Below, one piece after another: positions 1-10,828 of a stretch of DNA of 64,000 nucleotides. The DNA is taken from positions 124,807-188,806 of the forward strand of contig JAKUHH010000049.1 in the NCBI GenBank assembly GCA_022701365.1, written 5' to 3'. The stretch comes from Mycocentrospora acerina (lineage: Eukaryota; Ascomycota; Dothideomycetes; Pleosporales). Numbering within the stretch: the first letter of the stretch is position 1; each line of letters opens with the position of its first letter. A program made the position numbers and the translations under genes. Below the pieces are notes generated by a model. The model was given only the letters and a program-made list of their open reading frames with translations, was not told where the DNA came from and did not search any database.

Positions 1-845
1 ATTCCCAATCGAGTATTCCGCATCTGATCCTCTATTTATTCGCCCTGCAATTCCAATTACCACTCTCGCTGGCACAAGTTGGTACTATCACCCAAGAAAT
101 CACGAAAACCACTGCATATGGGCTCCAAAAAGCTTGCGCACGAAATTGCTTTCAAGACGAGCCGAGCAACTTTTGTCCTAACGATGTCCTGGGAAGCAAA
201 TTAGGATGCGCGCCACACACCGACTGTAACAAGTATAGTTGGGTTGCGACAAATGACTGTTACTGTAGACCAGATCTTCAATCTATAGCACAAGCTCATC
301 TCACCAGCTGTGTAAAGCGTAGCTGCTCAGTTGGGGATTTCGCTATTGATGCATCGAGCGCAGGCAGCATTTACTCTCAGTACTGCAAGGACAAGGGTTA
401 CATCGCTGCCTTACCCGCAACTGTATTAGCTACTACGACTGGGAATGGAAAGACCATAACGACCGCAGCGACAGGTGTAGGTACTACGCCTACATCGACT
501 TCAAGCTCGACATCAGATTCGGGAAGCTCCTCAGGATCAAGCGGTCTCCCCATAACGACCATTATCGGGATTGTCATCGGAGGCTTAGCTGGTCTGGCTA
601 TACTCTCTTTCATCTTGAAGAAATTTGAATTATGCTTTGGTCATAAAAAAGAACAGCCAGTACAATACCGGCTGCCTTTGGCCGACCAAAAGGCTACCTA
701 CCATGTGAATCCGCATTACGAATCCTATCACCCATCAGGCTATGGATCCGAGATTGGCCCAAATGATTCGATCTCCATTGTTGGCGGTCCAACGAGACCT
801 GCCCCTACGCTGGTATCAGCTGCCGGTTATCCCCAGTACAGGTGA
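1..845 (+). CDS. Cys-rich single-pass membrane protein, 5' end outside the window
   Basis: The reading frame is open from base 3 to the TGA at 843-845 (280 visible residues); its start lies before the window. Residues 1-25 are hydrophobic and end in Ala-Gln, like a signal peptide. An ectodomain of about 100 residues follows with ten cysteines, including a Cys-Tyr-Cys pair. Next come a Ser/Thr/Gly-rich stalk, a membrane segment near residues 182-205 (GIVIGGLAGLAILSF) and a polar cytoplasmic tail of about 75 residues. The layout matches a widespread family of Pezizomycotina plasma-membrane or wall proteins with CFEM-like or WSC-like cysteine domains; the spacing is not a clean CFEM signature, so the domain is unnamed. 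A sensor or wall-anchoring role is only an inference. The coding nature is well supported by composition and domain order. Confidence 0.75.
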   Translation, partial: SQSSIPHLILYLFALQFQLPLSLAQVGTITQEITKTTAYGLQKACARNCFQDEPSNFCPNDVLGSKLGCAPHTDCNKYSWVATNDCYCRPDLQSIAQAHLTSCVKRSCSVGDFAIDASSAGSIYSQYCKDKGYIAALPATVLATTTGNGKTITTAATGVGTTPTSTSSSTSDSGSSSGSSGLPITTIIGIVIGGLAGLAILSFILKKFELCFGHKKEQPVQYRLPLADQKATYHVNPHYESYHPSGYGSEIGPNDSISIVGGPTRPAPTLVSAAGYPQYR

Positions 846-1513
846 CAGTGAGAGAGCCCAAGTGCTGTGCATACATCATGGGCAGAAAGATAATGATTCA
901 CGCCGCAATTACGTAGAGACTCTGTCAAGAATACCTTTAACAGATTTCCGGAAATGATAACGTATCTATAATGTCATTCCGATTCAGAGTTACAACACAC
1001 CAATAGGTTAGGAACTGATTCTTGATCAATATGTAGTTCATTATGTAGAGCATTCCTAAGTTCCTTCATTCAAGGCCTACATAATAGTAGCATCTTGGCC
1101 AAGACTAAATAATACATTTGAACGATCATACCACTTTGAAATGCTTTGTAGCATAATTATGAACATGCATCTTTCCGTTACGATTCCGCAGTTTCCCGAG
1201 GTGTTGACCAACACTATCATCGAGAGATACACCGAAAGCTAGAATATACCGGTCAACTTCAACTTCAGTTTCGATAATGATTTTTTTCACATTGATCTAT
1301 ATGGAATTTTGAGTAACTCTTGAATTTTCATCTTTCATTTAGTCGCTTGGTGGGACATTCTACATACATTCAATTGAATTTCCCTTTCCAAACTCTCGGC
1401 GTTTCATCATTTTGGCTGCGTGCCATTCGAACAGAATACAAAATTACCTTTGACAGCATCAGACAACTCATAATCACTCAACGTGTTGAATCCAATCGCA
1501 GCTGCATCTGTAG
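846..1513. other. Intergenic, convergent 3' flanks
   Basis: AT-rich spacer between the 3' ends of the membrane-protein gene and the unrecognised gene on the minus strand. No convincing ORF, tRNA or repeat is visible. Confidence 0.5.
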
Positions 1514-3301
1514 CTATTTCCGGGCAGCTCTTCGCCAGCTATCTCCACTTGTCTCTTCAATGAAATCATCTGTTCTGTCTTCAAGGACTCTTCCTTTCCA
1601 ATTTCTCTTCATTCCTCGGCGTCTTTCAATATTGGAATTTGATCGATAGCACTCTGTTGCTACCGCCGTGGTCGGTGGATTGTTCTCTGTTCCCTTCATT
1701 TCTGTGGTCCTATCGATACACTTCCTTAGTTTTGTCAGTATCTCGTTCCTCTCATCAGTATTAGCACTGAGAAGTTCAATAGATTGTGAAATCTTTGCAC
1801 TTCTTGGCTTTGATGCTATGACTTGTCGGCATGCGTTTTGCAAGAGGAGCGACGGCCTCCTGGGCTTGCTGGGGGGCTCTTCATCATCCCAGCTGAGAGG
1901 TAAATTGAAAGATAGATTAAGTTTCAACGCATCACTGTGATTCTCTTTTAACGATTCACTTGTAGATGTGACATACTCTGTCGCGTTTTTGAAGAAAGCG
2001 GCAGATTGATTCAACGAGATTGACGCAGACGACACGACGCTGCCACTCCTTTTGGTCTCTCTTCCTCCTTGGTTATTGAACTCGTGATCAAAAAAATTCT
2101 GCAGAGAAAACTCTGGATTTCCAGATGTAGCGGTGAGCGAAGAAGCTGCGGAGATGATGTCCCTATTTCGAATTTTACTGTCGCCAGTAGAGTTTCTTTC
2201 AATATCGTTGAGGCTGGCGGTAAAACAATACTTTGGCGGAGATTGCATTTCATGAGAGAGAATTGGGTATTCCGAGTCTACCCCTCTATCTCTTTTTGGT
2301 ATCAGATCCTCAATCTCATGGCAGCTATTTTCACTTTCGCTGTCAGGAATTGTGTAGCGACGCTTTCGTAGTAGTTCCTCAGTAATCTTTTTCATTGCTC
2401 CTACGCCAATTTTAAGCCTCAAAACCAATGATACTCCCCCTCTTACGTTGCAAAAAATGCGTTGATTTTCTACAATACCATCGTACGAAGAGCTTTGACT
2501 ATCGACATTGTTCTCATAACTAGAGATTCCGAATGAGACGCTCTCTTTTTGAAGAGCACTGCAGCAAAACCGAGCTCCACTACGATTGGAGACAATCTTA
2601 CCAGGTACTTTTTTCGCTCTATTAAATCCTGATTTTTTCTGTTTGTCTTCGCGTGGTTCTTGTTTGTTTGTAGTCGAGCCGTATGCCTTGTAAGACAAGA
2701 TCTCAACCTTCTGTAGTTTCGTGCTGACCACGGGTTTGTAGATGACTCCTGTTTGCTTCCAACGCTGGTATTCAATACTTTTGCCAATAAACTGAAGGGC
2801 TCTCATGAAGTTACTCTCAAACTTGCTCCAATGCAATGCGCAATCATCCAATCCAGCATTGAGATATTGGTAGAGCACAAGTGCACAAAGCATCTCGCGA
2901 GTCTTTTCAACCTGCCCATTCGTTTCGAAATTTAAGAAACAGAATGGAGGTTGAAGCCCATCTGTTTTGCGAAGGAGCGACGTTGCCGCACGTGGATAAC
3001 GCACAGCTGTCCCTAGCTCTTGGACCTCATCAACGAAAACGAGTGGCGGCTTCATATGCCCATAATTGAGGAGTAGCATCGCCCAAACATCTGCTTGTGT
3101 ACCGTTCGATTGATTGCGATTGCCGAGATAAAGGCTGACCCTGTCGTGTTGGAGATACTCCGTCATTCGGAAAGTGAGCTGGTCGGTCGTAGGCAACGAT
3201 TCCAAGGTAGCTCTGCACGCCTTTGACTTTCTCAGCAGCTTTTCCAAATGTGATTGCCATCGGCGAGGTGGGGAACGCGGTTCCAGGTTTTTAAGAGCCA
3301 T
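1514..3301 (-). CDS. Unrecognised 595-residue protein
   Basis: An intron-free frame runs from the ATG at 3301 to a stop at 1514. The frame is open further upstream to about 3415 but without an ATG, and a CTTACAG acceptor-like site lies there, so an upstream exon is possible. I do not recognise the family. The N-terminal half has a hydrophobic patch followed by VFVDEVQELG near residues 85-95, and mixed helical sequence to about residue 220. The C-terminal half (about 310-595) is Ser-, Asn- and charge-rich and probably disordered, ending in basic WRRAARK. No signal peptide or membrane segment is visible. The length of the open frame in AT-rich DNA argues that it is real. The neighbour on the same strand is also unrecognised. 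Confidence 0.55.
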   Translation of the reverse strand: MALKNLEPRSPPRRWQSHLEKLLRKSKACRATLESLPTTDQLTFRMTEYLQHDRVSLYLGNRNQSNGTQADVWAMLLLNYGHMKPPLVFVDEVQELGTAVRYPRAATSLLRKTDGLQPPFCFLNFETNGQVEKTREMLCALVLYQYLNAGLDDCALHWSKFESNFMRALQFIGKSIEYQRWKQTGVIYKPVVSTKLQKVEILSYKAYGSTTNKQEPREDKQKKSGFNRAKKVPGKIVSNRSGARFCCSALQKESVSFGISSYENNVDSQSSSYDGIVENQRIFCNVRGGVSLVLRLKIGVGAMKKITEELLRKRRYTIPDSESENSCHEIEDLIPKRDRGVDSEYPILSHEMQSPPKYCFTASLNDIERNSTGDSKIRNRDIISAASSLTATSGNPEFSLQNFFDHEFNNQGGRETKRSGSVVSSASISLNQSAAFFKNATEYVTSTSESLKENHSDALKLNLSFNLPLSWDDEEPPSKPRRPSLLLQNACRQVIASKPRSAKISQSIELLSANTDERNEILTKLRKCIDRTTEMKGTENNPPTTAVATECYRSNSNIERRRGMKRNWKGRVLEDRTDDFIEETSGDSWRRAARK

Positions 3302-4408
3302 CGTGCGAAGTAGGACAAAGTCAGAGCGACCGTGTATTGTGTTGGGGAAACACCTTGGCGCGTTGACGCGATAGAAGGTGGCTACTGTAAGAAAAGCACT
3401 ACGACAGTCAAGCACGCAATCTTACAGAGTGCATATACGCGTTTGAAACGACTCTTCAAGGAAATCTTCTTTTCCCTTTTATACTTTTCGATCAAGTGTA
3501 ATCGATTAATCCTGCCTATCAAATATTGTTGTCGCAATACCCTATTGGTCTCTACCACTAATGCTAGTAGATTTATGTACTCCTACGCAACAAATGTGAT
3601 TTTTGTGCATAAACAAGTAGTTTTCAATTCTCTACAAGCTGAAAAGTGCATGGTGTTTCCAGCATTAAGCCACTAGCATACTCCCATGCAGAGACAGCGC
3701 AAATTTCCATCAAAGTCTTCTGGCCTAGTATTCTCTTACAATATCTGGAAGATACAAAGTTGTATTAATTGTTGGTTCAAGACAAGGTAGTAGAACAATA
3801 ACTAATTTATTGTAAGCACGGAAGTGAAACAAAGAATCGTTAGGAATAATCCATGCGCAATGACTAGAATTTTGAAAAGACATTCTGACGAGGAATGTAT
3901 TTTAGTGTAAACATTCATTTTTTTACATTTGGGTGGAAGTCTTGACAGATCACCAATATGACATTAGATCCCCGAGGTATCACAGAGAGTTTTGTCACAG
4001 CTTATCCAAACATCACAAATTCAGTGTTGCTCGGATATAAATTGTAGAAGAAAAAGCAGTATCTAACAACCTGATTTTCTTATCTATCAACATCATTGCC
4101 ATCCTGATGTCATTCTTGGTCAGGAAGCAGAAGGTAGGCAAGAATTGGGACATGGATCAGGCGTGTTAATTTTGAGAAGCTACACAATGTGAGCGTTTTA
4201 ATAAAGATGTGAGCAACCATGTAGGATCACTCCATCGTATGGACATGAGACTGCGAGAACTTCATCTCAAATTAAAAAACATCGCAGATACGTACATCGT
4301 TTTCCGTATTCACGATCACTTTCCTTCAATCATCTTCCTCACATTCTGCACACTTTCATATTTCATGAAATGTGAATGATCTACTCATACGTACACCAAA
4401 AGATATAT
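3302..4408. other. AT-rich intergenic
   Basis: Upstream of the 595-residue gene and downstream of the next minus-strand gene. It is rich in A/T runs, and its ORFs are short and lack coding composition. Nothing else is seen. Confidence 0.5.
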
Positions 4409-5612
4409 TTAGCCACTTTCTTGCTGCTTTGGGCTATGCTCAATGGCCCACCTACAGATTTCCTTCATTTCCTTTGTTGGAAGATTTTTATCTTGCTCCT
4501 CCATTTCGATCTCAAGCTTGGCTGTTTCAGTCTCGGAAGGTCCTAATTCTTGTTCTAGTTGACCTTGAATTCCGTGCTGAGTTGATTGGAGTTCTTCGTC
4601 AAACAAGGCATTCTGTTTTGCAGTTTCTTCTTTGTCCAACTCACACATCTCCTTTTCTGACTCGAGAGCCTGCTGAAACTTTACAATTCTGGCTAACCTT
4701 ATTGCTAATTTCTTCTCCAGGGAAGCGTTTAAATACTGGTGATGAGCTTGTTGTTCAATTTTTTGTGCCGCAAAAACTTGAGAAATCTCATGTCGCCTTG
4801 TATGTATCTTAGTGATCAAGTTCTCATACTTGCGTCGAGTAGCGTCGTTTGTCATAAGAGCTTCTCTGACATTTGAAAATACCATCTATAAATGACTGTC
4901 AGTGTTTTTTTTTAGCGAGCTTGGATGCCAAAGATCATACGGTAAGGTTATCGCGGTCAGTTTCTGGGCTTCCAATCACATGTCTATTTCGCCCTTCTTT
5001 CAATCCTGTAATCGCGTGGACATACTCTTGTGACATTCTACATCTCTTAATTGCCAACTCAAGATATGTACTGAAGTTTGGTGTTACTGCACTTGTTTGG
5101 GTGGCACCGTGGGAGATGAAGATATACCGGAGATGCGCTGCGAAATTTTTCTTGGACTTGGGATCCTTGTGGATCGCTAGCTCTGGACGAAGAGTAGCTG
5201 AGCTGAGAATGACATCGTGTGAAAATGGTTCTAGCTCATTTCTCATATTGACACCATACACCTTCACTCTAGGCAGGCCGTTTGCATGGGCTGGAAATCG
5301 TCTGCTGTCTTCTCTTAGGTATGCGAAAAGCTTGTATCTGAGTCCATTATGCTCGATAAATCCAATCTCAAATTTCTTGTCGATTACGTTGATTGCGTTC
5401 ATACTAGTAACGTCGTCGCGGTGAGTTTGGATGTGGAATCTTTTGGCTTGCAGATAGTTTAGCGATGCGCCGTACATCTGCCTGAGTCTTCCTTCGTCAG
5501 TAGAAATATGCGAAGTTCTGGCCGGACTGTATCTAGTGGCTGTGATGAAACGTAACGCCCGTGAGATACTGTAACGCAAGTACAAAGTGCCGATTTCCAA
5601 GAATCTAGCCAT
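4409..5612 (-). CDS. Unrecognised two-exon protein with coiled-coil tail
   Basis: Exons are 4941-5612 and 4409-4885. The 55 nt intron (4886-4940) has a GTATGA donor, a CTGAC branch site and a TAG acceptor, and joins the two frames in phase 0 to give 382 residues. Residues 1-224 are mixed alpha/beta-looking and include a short apolar N-terminus (LEIGTLYLRYSISRALRF) that could be an organelle-targeting helix; residues 225-382 are Gln/Glu/Lys-rich with long heptad-like stretches, a probable coiled coil. I do not recognise the family, and no catalytic motif is evident. It lies about 1.1 kb upstream of the other unrecognised gene, on the same strand. The splice structure and conserved phase support a real gene; the function is unknown. 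Confidence 0.6.
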
Positions 5613-7828
5613 GATATTGACTACTTTGTAAGCAGTAGAAGAAATTATAGGTACAGCGGGGTAGTTTAAGGGGTGCAGTATACATAAGTGAACGGGCTAG
5701 GACGCCAACAAAGTTTGCCTGTTGCCAGCATGTTCGGCATAGTCGATTGTGCAAGAACAAGTGAGGGTAGAATGGCAACTGAAGTAAGACTTGAGAGTAC
5801 AGAATCTTAATCCTTCTATTTCGTACTTTTACTTACATACTATTCCATCTTCTGCAGCTGGAAACTCTCATTCGTCAGACAAGAAATTAAGTACTTCGCG
5901 CGGACACAACACAGCGACATTATACGCTGGTATAACTTTGAATTGATTTAATCAACTAATGGTGCTACAAGTCATGATTTGCGGAAGAATCCACATTTGT
6001 TTTATGGTAATCACATACACAAAGAATTTGTCAGCCTACGCCTTGAACATAAGTTAATGCGGTGGGTTGAGTTTCAAATCTAGCTTGTCGTGAATATGTA
6101 CAACCAGGTAAAACTTGCAGGCTCGCACCTCCCGATTCAGGGAAGAGAGTAAAGTGCTTTTGGTTGCATATCAACTGTCAAAAAGAAAAGGCTACTACCA
6201 CTGTGGTGGCCTAAAATGATCGAGGGATGATATCAAAGGTGAGCGCAATTTCAAAAAATATAAACAATTACAACTCTACGGAACTTGGTAGGAACGAGAT
6301 AGTTTTTAGGCTGTAGAAGAAGAACGAAAACCAACAGCTACTTGGCAATGCTCTTGCATGTAGTGCTTTGTCATGTACTAGATGAGACAGGCTCTGCACT
6401 CAAGACATACACGAGTCCACAGGATCGAGAGAGAAATAGATTAAGATTCCATAGCAAATATCAATATAGAATAAGTGATATCCTCTGTATTCATATTGAG
6501 TTCTCTGTTGCCCATTCACACTGTTCCACTCTATTTTACGAAAGAGTTAATCTATCTCGCATCTGGTCATTTTACTGAGCAAAAGACTCTATTCATCTAA
6601 TTGTCTCTCTGCCTGCAACTCTGAAATCAATTATCAATAACGTCTGTTTCTGCGAAGATCTCATCTCCATCCCCGTGACTTGCGTCTAAATCTCGAAAGA
6701 GATCGTCCGTCTGTAAGCTTAGAAGGGTAAAACCTTCTTTCCTTCCAATTTGTGCTCGATCTCCTGCACGGAGTAACTAATGCCTATCATGGTGATGCAA
6801 CGCTCAGACTATTTGCTTGTTCGATTAAGGATAATATTGCATATTTTTAAATATGTCATAGTTCGAAAGATGACACTGATGCATCAAGCGCTCCATTTTC
6901 CCATGATTACCACCAATTTTAAGCTGATAATGTCTTGCCCATGAGTTTTTTGAAAGGTCAGCAGATGGCAAACAGTCATACCGCCATCACCTGTTTGACA
7001 CATTGTTAGACTGACCCTGGACGAGAGACGACGCTAGTCATAATCCTGGTTAATATTTAGCGTCATTTAGCGCGTCAATTTCGCGACGAAGACTACTTCT
7101 TACCTATGATGACTTGCTGGCAGAATGTGAAGAAGTGCTTTGCTTTTAAAGATTTAAGCTAAGAATCTAAATGCAGCAGGATAATATGTACGACAATGGC
7201 AATACGGCGGGATTCATCCCGGTTGCCGAGGACATCTACGACGTGAGTGGGAGTCGAGAACTTGTCTGACGAGTGATTGGCGAGTCGAAGTGAGTAGTAG
7301 CGTAGGAGTAGATTTAGGTTTTTACTGCCAGAGCTTCTATTGGCAAGGAAGGGACAGACGGTTTTGCCTGGTGGGTGTATTGGAGGGGAAGGCTCTCAAG
7401 CATACACTCAGGGCGCGGGGTAATGCTAGATAGCTGATATTGGGCATATGCAATACTGGAAAAAGCACTTTTCTACTAAACCAAGTTAGTTACATCTGAG
7501 CCAAAATAGGGTATGTTGTTGTCGAGGAGGTCATGTGTGTGCGTCTTTTTAAACATGTGAAGATCTCTTTGGGGAAAGGTGAGGTGACTGTGACAGCGTG
7601 CATAGAATAGCAGTATTAGAGCGTTGATGAGGAATTTCCAAACGTTGAAGTTTCAAATTGGTCAGTCATCACATGAAAAGTAGGGAAGGAGCAAGGTGAA
7701 AATGTTGGTATGTTTGTATATTTCTGAATACAATACACACTTTCATGAGCTACTCAGGTCATTAAAGTAGACACATATCCCGAAACCCCCGAGTCAAACC
7801 TGCATCGTCGGTTCGTGTTGGGATGAAT
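5613..7828. other. AT-rich gene-poor stretch
   Basis: 2.2 kb without a confident gene. It has short A/T-rich ORFs only, apart from a possible small spliced frame at 7171-7437 listed separately. No repeat unit or tRNA is visible. Confidence 0.45.
7171..7437 (+). CDS. Possible small spliced ORF (63 residues), weak
   Basis: ATG at 7171 opens a 24-codon exon to 7242. A strong GTGAGT donor at 7243 and a TTTAG acceptor ending at 7317 join it in phase 0 to an exon at 7318-7437 ending in TGA. The product begins MQQDNMYDNGNTAGFIP and contains DGFAWWVYW. The intron has a GTCTGAC branch-like element. No family is recognised, and such a structure can arise by chance in 2 kb of DNA. It is listed because the first exon looks codon-like and the splice signals are good. 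Confidence 0.22.
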
Positions 7829-8260
7829 TTAATCTGCAAGACACGTCAGCAAGATGTTCATTGTCCATTTAGGAAGGAAAGTACTCACTGAAGGAGAAGT
7901 TGCCGTCGTTGTTGGAAATGCGCTCAGCCAAGTTGAGGTCGCGGTCGTGCTGGCCGCCCGAGGCGTCGTGAAGAGTGGCTCGCAGAACGGGGACTGCTCC
8001 GCCACCCTCGACGTTGAACTGAATGTTCTCGGCAGATCCGGAGAAGCCATTGCCGCCCCAGGAGAAGTTGCCTATGGTCGGGTTAGTGAAGCTCAATGTC
8101 GAGACGTTGCAGGTGTCATACCGTCGTCATTGCCAATGAAGTCGTCCAGGTTAATCTCGGCATCGTTGTAGTCGCCATTGCCGTTTCGGAGGCGGGCCTT
8201 CAGGATGTGGTTGTCCTCGACACGGATGGATCCCTCCTCGGCGCTCTCGTGGAAACCCAT
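7829..8260 (-). CDS. CyanoVirin-N homology (CVNH) lectin-like protein
   Basis: Three exons give 108 residues: 8122-8260, 7889-8071 and 7829-7833. Introns are 8072-8121 (50 nt, CTAAC branch) and 7834-7888 (55 nt, GTGAGT donor, CTGAC branch, GCAG acceptor). The last exon adds two bases of an Asn codon plus the stop, so the protein ends DGNFSFN. The sequence has the two tandem CVNH repeats: an N-terminal half with LKARLRNGNGDYNDAEINL followed by GNDDGNFSWGG, and a second half with VLRATLHDASGG, DLNLAERI and NNDGNFSF. The length is typical of fungal single-domain CVNH proteins (about 100-110). There is no signal peptide, as usual for the family. CVNH proteins bind mannose-type glycans; the cellular role in fungi is poorly known. 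The identification is strong. Confidence 0.9.
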
Positions 8261-10828
8261 GTTTAATTTGGTTGGGGTATGTAGGTTTGTGGAAGAAAGG
8301 TTGAGTGTGAGTGAGTTGAGGAGTTGCTGGTGGAGAAGGGATGGATGGGGTGAGGGGAGGGCAAGCTTTATAGACGGCCACTCAGTATCCTAATGCCATC
8401 AGCGATATGGATTTCGTCAGCCCCTCTTTGATGGTCGTTTGCAGTAAGATCACATGCCGTGCTCCCGGCTAGGCCTCCGACCGGCCAATAAAGCAATTCT
8501 AGACATCTACAACGATCGACACCTGCCTACACGGTACGATGGCAAAACTAGGCCGATACCCTCTCTGTGGCCTCAACCAGCCACGTGGCTGTGTTCAAAT
8601 GGGCTCAGAGGGTCGTGGCGTGATTGCAACGTGCATTGTGGTGGGGCTGGCGCGTCGAGGCGATGCACGGCATGTCATCTGGCTCCAGTATTTGTGTACG
8701 TGAACTGCTAAAGTGTGGGGAAAGCGGTCTCATACACTGATGCTCTTGCAGACGGCAATGGAGACATGTTTGCTCTCCAACAGGCGCCTTGGACAGTCAA
8801 TTCAGGGACGGCTATTGCAGAGCAAACATGCGCGAAGTGGACATGCTGGCAGCCTTGTTGTTGTTGTCGAGGGGTAGCGGGGCAGAGTGGAGACGAGCCT
8901 AGACCGCATAGCGACACGTTCGAGCTCGAGCCCCGCCATAGCTCTCCAGCTCAGCTCGTCTTGCGCGCTTTACGATCTGTCATGTTTATATCGCGCGCGC
9001 TGCCCCTTACCAGTTTCTGTCACGCCGGTGCTGGTCCGTCAAGCTATCGTCGTATACGAGCCAAAAACAACGCCAATTGTACTCGACAAATGGAATAGTC
9101 AGGTCCAAGTGCAGCGGCTGAGGCACGACTACCTAGGCCTCGATTCAGCTCGAGTGTTTAGATCTATATCACGTCTTCAATGGCATCATAGATTCGACCA
9201 CGCCATTGCAGGGGGCTATGGCGAGAATCTTCTAAAAAGCCACTGCAGGCATCGCTATCATGGCTGTGTCCGAGCGGTGTCGTCTCTGATGTTGGCCTGC
9301 AAGCTGTCATGTCGACGGCCTTTATCATTCGTATTTTGACGCTCGTCATGGCTTAGCATGGCTGTTATGCACCCTTTATCATTCAGAAATGAAGCGAATG
9401 CTCCAATATGCAGGCATAACTGCTAAATTACACGTATGTACCAGATTTATGCCTTAAATCTGGCCATGCTCTTGCAACCCCGCACCCACATCCACGGTTT
9501 CAACAAGAGCCATCAATAACCCATATTGAAAACTCGGCAGCAATCTAAATCCATACACCATCAAGAATATGACCCAAGCAAGCAAGAAGCCATTTATCAC
9601 GGATACGCATTACATTGTAAAAGTCCCGGATCGACAACTTCCCATCGACTCCGAGTTGATCATTTCGATGTCCGATATTTCCAATCAAACGTGACATACC
9701 AAGATCCTGCATACGTTAGTAAGCTTTTCTCCTGAATCAGGGACTCAAAGATTAAGAATCCTCACAAAATCATTTTGGGAGTGTTCAGAGCCAGCGGAAG
9801 TTGTGAGCTATCGCTGGGAAGAAGACTCGATCCAGCAAAATTAGGAGATCGTCGCAAAAGCTCGAACCGGCGACAGGTACCATCTTGCTCTTAAATCGTC
9901 GCTATCTGGAACCCTAGTCTGTTTGCAGCAGGAGCTGGCAATATGAACATCTTTTATGGACGAGCTCATTGTCCACTAGTTCTTCGATGACGTATTAGTA
10001 TCACTCTCGATAGTTGATGCCAGCAAAAAGGTGGCCACAACCTTTCTGAATTTAGGATTAAACATTTAATGCCACACAATTGTCCTTCTTTGATCCAATT
10101 GATCGTAGAAAATCATTTTGTGTGGCCTGACAGCAAGCCCTTCGTTCCAACTCATGAAATGGAGAGCGATTCATTGCGAATTTGCATCATCAGACAACTT
10201 GGATATAAGAGTGTTGGGGATTTATAGAACAGCAAAACTACTTCAGTCGTTGCATGATCAATGAAGCAACGTCTATACTGCCTCACGATGGATGAACTCA
10301 AAAGCTTGGCGAGCACCGGATTGACGTTGAGAAGGTGATCCAGGACGCGTACAAAAATCCCGAGTAGGTCTCAAAGAGACTAAGGACTGAAGATTATTTC
10401 AGGAGATTAATGAAACTCGGGCCAATGGTTATCATTACGGAGAAGCACTACATTTCTTGAATGGGCAACCCGATGTGTTTGGAAAACTCAGGACTCAATT
10501 ATCCCAATCAAGTATGATCAAACAGTATCACTTGGATGTCGTCTTTCCATTCCTCATTCTGCCTAGTACAGCTTCCATTGTGAAGTTGCTCTACTATCAG
10601 CATCTATTTCAGTTGACTCTATCTTCTTCCACGATCATGTATCACCAGATGTTATCTGTGGAAAATGCATATGGCCTATATGTAAGGAATTTTCAACCTA
10701 GTGTGCAAAGCTTTATAGGTGGTTCTATTAGCGCTGCTCTACTTATGTTTTGGAAAGATTAAACAACAACAGAAACATTTTGCTGACTCCTATGCCAATA
10801 AGTTTAAGCAGCAATAAGGAGCTTTCGC
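8261..10828. other. Gene-poor interval with a possible decayed coding region
   Basis: 2.6 kb between the lectin gene and the oxygenase gene. ORFs at 8450-9340 lack ATG starts or family resemblance. The part from about 9550 to 10440 has short codon-like segments broken by stops and is described separately. Confidence 0.4.
9568..10425 (+). pseudogene. Possible broken coding sequence, identity unknown
   Basis: Short stretches in several forward frames read like protein but are interrupted. They include MTQASKKPFITDTHYIVKV from about 9568, FWECSEPAEVVSYRWEED near 9774, FVPTHEMESDSLRICIIRQ near 10143, and HRIDVEKVIQDAYKNPE near 10315 ending in TAG. Stops and frame changes separate them, and not all gaps have convincing splice sites. 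This could be a decayed gene or a multi-exon gene that I failed to assemble. No family is recognised, so confidence is low. Confidence 0.25.

Noticed and set aside
8454..9339. Overlapping ORFs of 85-150 codons between the lectin and oxygenase genes
   Set aside because: They start at non-ATG codons or lie in competing frames, lack splice logic and resemble no family.
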